Shown one piece after another: positions 8,259 to 15,874 of a stretch of 64,000 bases of DNA. A program made the translations under genes and the position numbers. Location: assembly GCF_028369105.1 (NCBI RefSeq), contig NZ_JAQNDO010000001.1:7472501-7536500 (forward strand), given 5' to 3'. The notes beneath the pieces were generated by a model, which was not told the DNA's origin, did no database searches, and saw only the letters and a program-made list of their open reading frames with translations. Within the stretch, counting starts at the first letter, position 1. Every line of letters starts with the position of its first letter. Source of the stretch: Polyangium mundeleinium. Its GTDB lineage: Bacteria; Myxococcota_A; Polyangia; Polyangiales; Polyangiaceae.

Positions 8259-10924
8259 AACTGCTCGAAACGCGCGTCTACCGCGGCCCCAACCTCTACG
8301 GATACCGCCCCGTCATTCGCCTGACCCTCGACCTCGAGGAGCTCGAGCAGTACCCGAGCAACAAGATCCCCGGCTTCGTGGATCGGCTGCTCGCCGACGT
8401 GCCCACGCTGCACGAGCACGGCTGCTCCTACGGCGAGCCCGGCGGCTTCATCCGCAGGCTGCAGGACGGCACGTGGTTCGGGCACATCACCGAGCACATC
8501 GCGCTCGAGCTCCAGTGCCTCGCGGGCACGCCCGTCACGTACGGCAAGACGCGCACGGCGCACCGCGAGGGCGTCTACCACGTCGTCTACAGTTTTGAAG
8601 AAGAGTCGGTCGGCAGGCGCGCCGGTGAGCTCGCGCTGCGTTACTTGCAAGGCCTCCTGCCCGCGCACTTCCCCGATCACCTGCCGCCCCTCGCCGACCT
8701 GAACGCCGAGATCGAGAATCTCGCGCGGCTCGCGGAGCGCATGGCGCTCGGCCCGTCGACGCGCAGCCTCGTCGACGAGGCGAAGCGCCGCGGCATCCCG
8801 ACGATGCGCCTCAACAAGCACAGCCTCGTGCAGTTCGGCTGGGGCACGCACCAGAAGCGCATCCAGGCCACGGTCACGAGCGAGACGCGGCACATCGCCG
8901 TGGAGATCGCGCAGGACAAGGAGCTCACGAACTCGCTGCTCGAGCGCGCGGGCCTGCCCGCGCCGCAGCAGGAGCGCGTCTACTCCGCGGACGAAGCCGT
9001 CGAGGCGGCCGAGCGCATCGGTTACCCCGTCGTCGTCAAGCCCATGGATCTCTCGCACGGCCGCGGCGTCGCGTTGAACCTCACGACGCCCGAGGCCGTG
9101 CGCGACGCGTACACGAAGGCGTACGACCTCTCGAGCTACGTCCTCGTCGAGACCTTCCAGCCCGGCAAGGATCACCGCGTGCTCGTGGTGAACGGCGAGG
9201 TCGTCGCCGTCTCCGAGCGCGTGCCGGGCCATGTCGTCGGCGACGGCAAGAGCACGATCAAGGAGCTCGTCGACGTCGTGAACACCGACCCGCGCCGCGG
9301 CGTGGGTCACGAAAAAGTCCTCACGCGGATCGAGATCGACGACCAGGCGAGCCGCCTCATGGGGCAGGCCGGCGTCACGCTGGAGACCGTGCTCCCCGCG
9401 GGCCAGGTCTTCGCGCTGCGCTCGACGGGCAACCTCTCCACGGGTGGCACCGCGATCGATCGCACCGACGTGATCCACCCGGACAACATCGACATCAGCG
9501 TGCGCGCCGCGAAGGTCGTCGGCCTCGACGTCGCGGGCATCGATCTCATCTGCCCCGACATCTCGAAGAGCGTGCGCGAGCACGGCGGCGTCATCGTCGA
9601 GATCAACGCGGCGCCCGGCTTCCGCATGCACGTCTCGCCGACCGTGGGCACGCCGCGCAACGTCGCGTCGCCCGTGCTCGAGATGCTCTTCCCGAACGGC
9701 GCGCCTGCGCGCATCCCACTCGCCGCGATCACCGGCACGAACGGCAAGACCACGACGAGCCGCATGGTCGCGCACATCCTCAAGATGAGCGGCAAGCGCA
9801 CGGGCCTCACCACGACGGACGGCATCTACATCGACGGCGAGCGCATCCTGAAGGGCGACATGACAGGACCGTGGAGCGCGCGCGTCGTGCTCACGGATCC
9901 GACCGTGGAGGCCGCGGTGCTGGAGACGGCGCGCGGCGGCGTTCTTCGCGAAGGGCTCGGCTGGGATCGGTGCGACGTCGGCGCGGTGCTCAACGTCTCG
10001 GCCGATCACCTCGGCCTCGCGGGCATCGACACCGTCGAGGATCTCGCGTTCGTGAAGCGGCTCGTCGTGGAGGTCGTGCGGGACGGCGGCACGAGCGTGC
10101 TCAACGCCGACGACGAGCTCGTGCGCGAGATGGCGGACAAGGCAGGCGGCCGCGTCATGTGGTTCTCGCGCTCGCCTTCGAACGAGACCGTCCGCAAGCA
10201 CGTGCGCGCGGGCGGCCGCGCGGTCGTGCTCGAGCAGGGCGTCAACGGCGACATGATCACGATCTACGACGGCGACCGGCACGTCCCGGTCACGTGGACG
10301 CACCTCGTCCCCGCCACGTTCGAGGGCAAGGCGAAGTTCAACGTCGAGAACGCGCTCGCGGCGGCGGCGATCGCCTTCTCGATGGGCATCTCGCTCGAAC
10401 ACATCCGCCAGGGCCTGCGCACCTTCACGACCTCGTTCTTCCAGGCGCCCGGGCGCTGCAACGTCTTCGACGAGCACCCGTTCCGCGTGATCGTCGACTA
10501 CGGCCACAACGCAGCGGCGATGTCGAAGATGGCCGAGCTCGTCCTCGGCCTCCGCCGCGAGCGCTCGATCGGCGTGCTCATGGCCGCGGGGGATCGGCGC
10601 GACGACGACATCCGCGCGATCGGCCGCGAGGCAGCACGCGCGTTCGACGTGGTCATCGCGAAGGAGGACGCGTCGCGCAGGGGCAGGAAGCCCGGCGAGA
10701 TCGCCTCGCTGCTCGCGGAGGGCGCGCGGGAGGCGGGCAAGGCCGAGGAGCAGATCCTGAAGAAGCTCGACGAGAAGGAGGCCGTGGACACGGCACTCGC
10801 AATGGCGCGGCCCGGCGACCTCGTGGTGCTGTTCGCGGACGACGTCACGGCCTGCTGGAAGCAGGTCATCTACTGGGGGAAGGAGCGCACGTCGCACCTG
10901 CCTTCCTTGCCGGACGAGGCCTGA
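8255..10924 (+). CDS. cphA: Cyanophycin synthetase
   Basis: CphA polymerises Asp and Arg into cyanophycin, an insoluble nitrogen store, using ATP. The 889-residue length matches the family. An N-terminal CphA-specific domain (LETRVYRGPNLYG) is followed by an ATP-grasp module (VVVKPMDLSHGRGVALN near residue 260; VIVEINAAPGFRMH near 450) that adds Asp, and a Mur-ligase-like module with P-loop ITGTNGKTTT near residue 492 that adds Arg. The GTG start overlaps the cphB stop (GTGA) and has AGGAGG upstream. The next gene, an isoaspartyl peptidase, starts 2 bp after the stop. All expected active regions are present, so a functional enzyme is likely. Confidence 0.95.
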   Translation: MKLLETRVYRGPNLYGYRPVIRLTLDLEELEQYPSNKIPGFVDRLLADVPTLHEHGCSYGEPGGFIRRLQDGTWFGHITEHIALELQCLAGTPVTYGKTRTAHREGVYHVVYSFEEESVGRRAGELALRYLQGLLPAHFPDHLPPLADLNAEIENLARLAERMALGPSTRSLVDEAKRRGIPTMRLNKHSLVQFGWGTHQKRIQATVTSETRHIAVEIAQDKELTNSLLERAGLPAPQQERVYSADEAVEAAERIGYPVVVKPMDLSHGRGVALNLTTPEAVRDAYTKAYDLSSYVLVETFQPGKDHRVLVVNGEVVAVSERVPGHVVGDGKSTIKELVDVVNTDPRRGVGHEKVLTRIEIDDQASRLMGQAGVTLETVLPAGQVFALRSTGNLSTGGTAIDRTDVIHPDNIDISVRAAKVVGLDVAGIDLICPDISKSVREHGGVIVEINAAPGFRMHVSPTVGTPRNVASPVLEMLFPNGAPARIPLAAITGTNGKTTTSRMVAHILKMSGKRTGLTTTDGIYIDGERILKGDMTGPWSARVVLTDPTVEAAVLETARGGVLREGLGWDRCDVGAVLNVSADHLGLAGIDTVEDLAFVKRLVVEVVRDGGTSVLNADDELVREMADKAGGRVMWFSRSPSNETVRKHVRAGGRAVVLEQGVNGDMITIYDGDRHVPVTWTHLVPATFEGKAKFNVENALAAAAIAFSMGISLEHIRQGLRTFTTSFFQAPGRCNVFDEHPFRVIVDYGHNAAAMSKMAELVLGLRRERSIGVLMAAGDRRDDDIRAIGREAARAFDVVIAKEDASRRGRKPGEIASLLAEGAREAGKAEEQILKKLDEKEAVDTALAMARPGDLVVLFADDVTACWKQVIYWGKERTSHLPSLPDEA

Positions 10925-10926
10925 AC

Positions 10927-11817
10927 GTGAAATACGCCATTCTGACGCACGGGGGCGCGGCCTCGCCGCACGTCCATTCGGACGGCTGCGTGAAGGCCGC
11001 GGAGTCGGCACGCTCGGTGCTGGAGCGCGGCGGCGACGCGCTCGAAGCCGCGCTCGCGGCGACGGTGATCCTGGAGGACGATCCGCGCTTCAATGCGGGG
11101 ACGGGCTCGAACCTACGTTTCGATGGGAAGACCATTGAAATGGACGCGTCCGTGATGACGAGCGACGCGAGGTTTGGCGCGGTCGCCTGCATCCAGCGGG
11201 TGAAGAATCCGATCCTGGTGGCGGCGAAGGTGATGGAGACGCCGCATTTGCTGATCGTGGGGGACGGCGCCACGCAGTTCGCCCGCGCGCATCGGTTCTC
11301 CGATTACGATCCGCTCACGGAGAAGGCGCAGGGCAAGCACGCGCGGGCCATGGCGGAGCTCCGGGGCCAAGGCGACGGCGATTATGCGGCGGACGCGGCG
11401 CCGTGGCATTCGATCGACTGGAAATCGCTGTGGAACTTCGGCGAGGCGCCCTTCCAGGACACGGTGGGCGCAGTCGTGCGGGACAGCCAGGGAAGGTTCG
11501 CGGCGACCGCGTCGACGGGCGGGACGGTGTACATGCTGAAGGGCCGCGTGGGCGATTCGCCGCTCATGGGCTGCGGCGTGTACGCGGGCCCGGCAGGCGC
11601 GGTGGCCGCGACCGGCGTGGGCGAGGAGATCGTGCGGCGCTTCCTGTCGAAGACGGTCTACGATTGGCTGGAGGAAGGCATCCCGGCGGCGCGGGCGGCG
11701 CAGCGGGGCATTGCGAAGTTCCCGGAGATCGTGGACGTGGGCCTGCTCGTGGCGTCGCGTGATGGGCAGGCGATCGCGTCGAATCGGAACATGGCGAGCG
11801 CGCTGCTCGTGGGGTAG
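10927..11817 (+). CDS. Isoaspartyl peptidase / plant-type L-asparaginase (Ntn hydrolase)
   Basis: The 296-residue product is an Ntn hydrolase that should cleave itself and use the freed Thr to hydrolyse isoaspartyl dipeptides. The N-terminal HGGA motif, the FNAGTGSNL loop and the nucleophile in FQDTVGAVV (T179) are all present. In this operon its natural substrate would be the beta-Asp-Arg released by cyanophycinase, giving free Asp and Arg. It starts with GTG 2 bp after the cphA stop. A decayed second copy lies at 13546-13904, beyond the ATPase/RloB-like cassette, so this intact gene is the surviving member of an old tandem duplication. Confidence 0.9.
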   Translation: MKYAILTHGGAASPHVHSDGCVKAAESARSVLERGGDALEAALAATVILEDDPRFNAGTGSNLRFDGKTIEMDASVMTSDARFGAVACIQRVKNPILVAAKVMETPHLLIVGDGATQFARAHRFSDYDPLTEKAQGKHARAMAELRGQGDGDYAADAAPWHSIDWKSLWNFGEAPFQDTVGAVVRDSQGRFAATASTGGTVYMLKGRVGDSPLMGCGVYAGPAGAVAATGVGEEIVRRFLSKTVYDWLEEGIPAARAAQRGIAKFPEIVDVGLLVASRDGQAIASNRNMASALLVG

Positions 11818-11843
11818 AGCGAAGCGAGGGGGGCCGGCCGACC

Positions 11844-12989
11844 ATGTTGAAGCGGATCAGCATCCACAATTTCAAGTGCTTCGTCGACTTCGATCTCGAT
11901 TTACCACGAATTAGCTTGGTCGTCGGTAGCAATGGATCCGGCAAGACTAGCCTCTGGGAGGTCCTGGCTGGGCTTCAGGACGTTATCGTGCGGGGAGCCG
12001 ACATCTCGACCGCATTTCCCACGAGAACGCTCACGCGGTGGCGGAAGGACGAGCCGGTTCAGCGGTTCGGACTGACGTTGGAGAACGACGAAGGAACGTA
12101 CCAATACGACCTCGAAGTCGGCCATGACGAAAAGCGCCGCATCCCTACCATTCGACGTGAGGAGCTTCGTTCCGGAAACCGAACGCTCCACAAGACCATC
12201 GACGGGGCAATCACCGTCCAACACGGACACTCGCTGAGGAAGCGCTTGGCATTCAGCCGCAAGCTTTCCTATCTGTCTGCTATGGAAGCGAGCGACGCGA
12301 ACGAGTTCTTGATTGCCTTTCGCGAATCCGTTGCGAACCTGTGGTTGCTTGCCCCGTCACCGCGGCGGATCGAGCCGACGACGCAAGCGGAAGCCAATTG
12401 GCTCGATCGCGACGGCGCCAACTTCGCTTCGTGGTGGCGTGGCATCTTGGTTGAGCGCACGGAGGTGAGCGCACGGTTGCTAGAGGCACTTCGCCCCGCT
12501 ATGCCCGGCTTACAAGGCATCACGTTCGAACGGATGAGCAGCGAAGTTCGCGAGTTGATGTTGAACTTCCGTATCCGAGGCTCCGACTACAAGCTCTCCG
12601 CGAGTGAACTCTCTGACGGCCAACGTTCGCTGCTCTTGCTCTACGGCTTCCTGTACGGCGCGCTCGACCGGCCCGCGACGGTCTTCATCGACGAACCCGA
12701 GACGAACCTCGCTCCTCATGAGATGCAGCCTTGGCTCTCCGCGATGCGGATGGCGATCGAGGACCACGGAGGCCAAGTCCTCGTGATCTCCCACCACCCC
12801 GAGGTCATCGATTACGTCGCCTCCGCGCACACGATCCAGTTCCGGCGGCCTCATGGCGGGCCAGCCATGACCAACGAGGTGACGCTCGAAACCACGGGCG
12901 GCCGCCCTGTCTCCGAGTGGCTGTCTCGGCCCTGGGCTTACGAGGACGAAGAAGAGGGGGACCAGCGTGAAGAAGAGCCAGCGCCGTAG
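11844..12989 (+). CDS. OLD/RecF-like AAA ATPase of a probable two-gene defence system
   Basis: This is a 381-residue ABC-type (SMC/RecF-like) ATPase. Walker A is GSNGSGKT (28-35), the signature region is SASELSDGQRS, Walker B is VFIDEPETNLAP (about 279-290) and the switch His is in VISHHPEV. There is no C-terminal TOPRIM domain; instead the next gene, overlapping by 23 bp, encodes a small acidic-motif protein. Such ATPase plus RloB/TOPRIM-type pairs are known or suspected anti-phage modules (AbiL-like, RloAB, split OLD). GC content and codon use are clearly lower than in the flanking genes, and a duplicated gene fragment follows the pair, both signs of transfer. Anti-phage function is inferred. 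Confidence 0.82.
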   Translation: MLKRISIHNFKCFVDFDLDLPRISLVVGSNGSGKTSLWEVLAGLQDVIVRGADISTAFPTRTLTRWRKDEPVQRFGLTLENDEGTYQYDLEVGHDEKRRIPTIRREELRSGNRTLHKTIDGAITVQHGHSLRKRLAFSRKLSYLSAMEASDANEFLIAFRESVANLWLLAPSPRRIEPTTQAEANWLDRDGANFASWWRGILVERTEVSARLLEALRPAMPGLQGITFERMSSEVRELMLNFRIRGSDYKLSASELSDGQRSLLLLYGFLYGALDRPATVFIDEPETNLAPHEMQPWLSAMRMAIEDHGGQVLVISHHPEVIDYVASAHTIQFRRPHGGPAMTNEVTLETTGGRPVSEWLSRPWAYEDEEEGDQREEEPAP

Positions 12990-13545
12990 GCTCCACGTCC
13001 TCTGTGAGGATCGCCTTACCGTCGACTTTGTCGAGCGTCTCGCCGATCGCTGGGGAATGGGACCGCGGCAACGCAGTATTGACACGTCTCCCAAAGCACG
13101 GGGCTCTGGCGAGCAATACGTGCGTGAGCATTTCGCCAAAGCTGTTGCTCGCTGGCGGGCGCAAAGCGATGAGAACGTCGTGTTACTCGTCGTTGTTGAT
13201 GGAGACAACAAGGGCGTGGCCCGGCGACGAAACGAACTTGAGCAGACGCTCAGGGAAGCAGGAGCCACGCGCATCGCTGCCTCCGACCCCGTCGCGATCA
13301 TCGTGCCCACCTGGCACATCGAGACCTGGATCGCTTGGCTCTGCGGGCATCGCCCCGTCAGCGAGCTTCAACGGTACAAGAACGACGAACCCCTCGGTCG
13401 GGAGGTTGCTAACAAGATCAAGGCGGGCGAGTACACGCCCAAGCTTGCCGTCGCCGCCTGGACGCACCCCGCCCCCGACGAGGCCACCCACGTCCCCTCC
13501 CTGACCGACGCGCGGGACGAGCTTACGCGCCGCCTCGGCGTCTGA
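12967..13545 (+). CDS. RloB/DUF4276-like protein with TOPRIM-type acidic motifs
   Basis: This is a 192-residue partner of the ATPase. It has a Glu in LCEDRLTVDF (E14), a DxD motif in LVVVDGDNKG (D78, D80) and a conserved-looking PTWHIETW block (114-121). This E...DxD layout with a terminal W-rich motif is the pattern of RloB-like and TOPRIM-fold nucleases, in which the acidic residues bind metal. I did not run a profile search, so the family is a best guess. The start is GTG inside the ATPase gene (23-bp overlap), which implies translational coupling and a complex. Its stop lies exactly at the junction with the duplicated isoaspartyl peptidase fragment. Confidence 0.72.
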   Translation: MKKSQRRRLHVLCEDRLTVDFVERLADRWGMGPRQRSIDTSPKARGSGEQYVREHFAKAVARWRAQSDENVVLLVVVDGDNKGVARRRNELEQTLREAGATRIAASDPVAIIVPTWHIETWIAWLCGHRPVSELQRYKNDEPLGREVANKIKAGEYTPKLAVAAWTHPAPDEATHVPSLTDARDELTRRLGV

Positions 13546-13904
13546 GGTTCGGCGCGGTCGCCTGCATCCAGCGGGTGAAGAATCCGATCCTCGTGGCGGC
13601 GAAGGTGATGGAGACGCCGCATTTGCTGATCGTGGGGGACGGGGCCACGCAATTCGCGCGCGCGCATCGATTCCCGGATTACGATCCGCTCACGGAGAAG
13701 GCGCAGGGCAAGCACGCGCGGGCCAGGGCGGAGCTCCGGGGCCAGGGCGACGGCGATTACGCGGCCGACGCGGCGCCGTGGCATTCCATCGACTGGAAGT
13801 CGCTGTGCACCGAGATCGTGGACGTGGGCCTGCTCGTGGCGTCGCGTGATGGGCAGGCGATTGCTTCCAATCGGAACATGGCGAGCGCGCTTCTGGTGGG
13901 GTAG
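13546..13904 (+). pseudogene. Decayed second copy of the isoaspartyl peptidase gene
   Basis: This stretch is nearly identical to the isoaspartyl peptidase gene at 10927-11817. It starts at the codon for about residue 82, runs to the WKSL motif (about 168), and then jumps to the last 30 or so codons (EIVDVGLLVASRD to ALLVG and the stop). About 300 bp including the catalytic Thr are deleted, and the first 80 codons are replaced by the ATPase/RloB-like cassette. The match continues about 15 bp past the stop codon. A frame from a GTG at 13575 is still open but cannot make an active enzyme. Confidence 0.85.
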
Positions 13905-14439
13905 AGCGGCAGCGGGGGATGTGTCTCCTCTGCCCCTGGACCCGGGGCCTGCGCGAGCGCTGGATGCGGGGTCGATGAACGGCCGATGGCAAGACCGGCG
14001 GCGAAGCTGCCAGCCAAGGCCACGGCGCTGCAGGTTCCACGGGCGACGTGCGCCCTCGGGCGCCGCAGGATGGGGGGCGCAGAGCGCGCTTGGGGACCTG
14101 CGGCGCCGTCGAACGGGAGACGGCCTCGCGGAGGGAGACTTGCAGCGCCGCAGATCGGTGTCTCCAGAGCGGAGTTTTCGAGCTGCGGCGCCGCCTCCCG
14201 GGTGCGGGTGAGCACGGAGAACTGCTTGTGGTGCCGCAGGGCCGAGGACGCGCCCGGGGAGCGGCAGTTCACGACGCCCGAGGTCGGCGGGCGCGCGGAC
14301 GGGGACCGGGTTGCGGCGCGGCAGGAGGCAATCCACGGGGATCGATCGCGATCTTGCGGGGAGGCAGGGCCTTCGGCGCCCGGGTCGAGACCGGCGACGC
14401 ACCTGCCCCAACACGCGGCGCGGCAGGTTCGACGGGTGA
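13905..14439. other. Intergenic region without a supported gene
   Basis: No frame here has convincing protein composition or motifs. The part near 13930-13990 weakly resembles one end of the hairpin-array repeat that starts at 14440. The stretch may be a decayed internal part of that element or remnant sequence next to the cassette. Confidence 0.4.
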
Positions 14440-14620
14440 CGTACCCATCGCCGGTGGAAACGTCAGCGCTGCGGTCTTGGTGGGCAGGGTCGTCGCGGGT
14501 CTTGACCTGGCCTGTTCGATGAACTGCGCATCGCGCAGTTCATCGCTACGAGTCCAGCGCTTGCGCTGGTCCGGGTCGAGGGGTGGACAACCCCTCGTCG
14601 GGTCCGGGGTGAAACCCCGG
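14440..14620. repeat. Hairpin-array repeat, copy A
   Basis: A module of about 75 bp shared with the copies at 54 and 60 kb is followed by four perfect hairpins: 14518-14544 (arms GATGAACTGCGC and complement, 3-nt loop), 14554-14569 (CCAGCGC arms), 14577-14597 (CGAGGGG arms) and 14604-14620 (CCGGGG arms). The last three supply the final codons and stop of the ferritin-like lipoprotein gene on the minus strand. Confidence 0.75.
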
Positions 14621-15736
14621 CGCGACGCTTTCAAGCAGCATCCCCGCCGCGGGCCCCACCACCTCCTCCATCGCCCGCGCCGTCGCCTCCGCGAGCGCTG
14701 CGCCTGCGAGCCGCCCATGCCGCGCGAACCGCGGATCCCCCGCGCCATCTGCATCCAGCACCACGCCGTGCCCGAGCCCTGCAAAGACCTCCTCCACGGC
14801 CGCCCGCACCCGCTCGCCCCCGACGCGGATCGCCCACGCCACCGTGCGCCACGCCAGCTCTGCGTGCCGCGCCTCGTCGGCCGCGATCCCGGCGAGCACC
14901 TCGGCGACGGCGGGATCCTCGGCCTTCATGCATTGCTCCGCCGCGATCACGGCTGCGATCGTCTCGCCGATGCATCCCTCTTTTGCCGTGCGCGCCGCGA
15001 TCGACGCGAGATCCGCCACGACCTCCGCTGCGCCTCCGAAGGGGAATGCCCCCGGCGCGACGGGCTCGCCTGCGTATGCGCTTGCCAATGCAAAGCAGAG
15101 ACGCGCGTGCCGCACCTCGTCGAGCGCTGCCCGGTGCGCCTCTTCCAAAAGCTCCGCCGGCGCGCCCACGGCGAGCAGCTCCAGCGCGAAGCGCCCGAAT
15201 GACGCCACGGACGCGTGCTCGAAAAGCGCGTCGCGCGTCCATTCCGCCGCGAGCGCCGCGCGGAGGTCGGGCGCGATGCCCGAAACGTCCGGTCCGGCCG
15301 ATGTCTCCGCGCCCCACCCGCTGTCCCCACGGCCGCGAAGCGCGAACGCCGTGCGGGCCACTTCGTCGACGAGGTACGGCCGCCCCTCGCAATAGGGGAT
15401 GAATTCGGTGGCGTAGCAGCATTGGCCGTTCTTCAGCGTCCCGTCGCTTTTCACCGTGTGGTTCGCGAAGAACGCTGTATCGAGCCGCGTCTTCGCCTCG
15501 TCCCGCGACGGGCACACGAGCGGATCGACGCTCCCGCCGCCACCACCACCGCCGCCGCCTGCGCCGGCGTCCTCCGGCGGCCAGTCGAGGCATCGCTCGG
15601 CGACCACGGGCTCGGAATTGTCAGGGCAACTCGTGCTGAAGAAGCATCCGGAGACGGCGGCGCCCGCGGCCGGGAGCGCGAGCAGGGCGAAAAGACGATG
15701 GGCGAGCGAGCGGCGGAAAACATGCGCAGGATTCAT
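14546..15736 (-). CDS. Ferritin-like domain lipoprotein
   Basis: The product is a lipoprotein of 396 residues. A signal peptide ends in the lipobox VSGC, a poly-Gly linker follows, then a short Cys-bearing region, and from about residue 150 a four-helix ferritin-like domain. Two diiron half-sites are visible: FEHASVASF with EVRHARLC, and EGCIGETIAA with ADEARHAE. This suggests a metal-binding or oxidoreductase protein facing the periplasm; the substrate is unknown. The ATG at 15736 is chosen because GGAGG lies 5-6 nt upstream and the signal peptide starts there. The last 26 or so residues (APGFHPGPDEGLSTP onward) come from hairpin-array repeat copy A. The next gene upstream is a paralogue. 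Confidence 0.82.
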   Translation of the reverse strand: MNPAHVFRRSLAHRLFALLALPAAGAAVSGCFFSTSCPDNSEPVVAERCLDWPPEDAGAGGGGGGGGGSVDPLVCPSRDEAKTRLDTAFFANHTVKSDGTLKNGQCCYATEFIPYCEGRPYLVDEVARTAFALRGRGDSGWGAETSAGPDVSGIAPDLRAALAAEWTRDALFEHASVASFGRFALELLAVGAPAELLEEAHRAALDEVRHARLCFALASAYAGEPVAPGAFPFGGAAEVVADLASIAARTAKEGCIGETIAAVIAAEQCMKAEDPAVAEVLAGIAADEARHAELAWRTVAWAIRVGGERVRAAVEEVFAGLGHGVVLDADGAGDPRFARHGRLAGAALAEATARAMEEVVGPAAGMLLESVAPGFHPGPDEGLSTPRPGPAQALDS

Positions 15737-15874
15737 CGAGGCCTCCGTGGGGGGGTTCCCAATCGTGCCGGCCCCCGAATGCACGGCACGTGCCCTCCGC
15801 ATGCGCGCCCAAATTCGAGGCGCCGCCGCCCGCCGCCCCCTGACAATCACGTCACGGCGTGGCCCAGCCGCCCG

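Noticed and set aside
8219-11011. A 930-codon open frame on the minus strand
   Set aside because: It lies opposite cphA, whose motifs are unmistakable; the antisense product has Asp/Arg/His-rich low-complexity composition.
13757-14272. Minus-strand frame with a hydrophobic stretch (SAVALAGSFAAGLAIG)
   Set aside because: Part of it is antisense to the peptidase remnant, and the rest has no coding character. The hydrophobic stretch alone does not support a gene.
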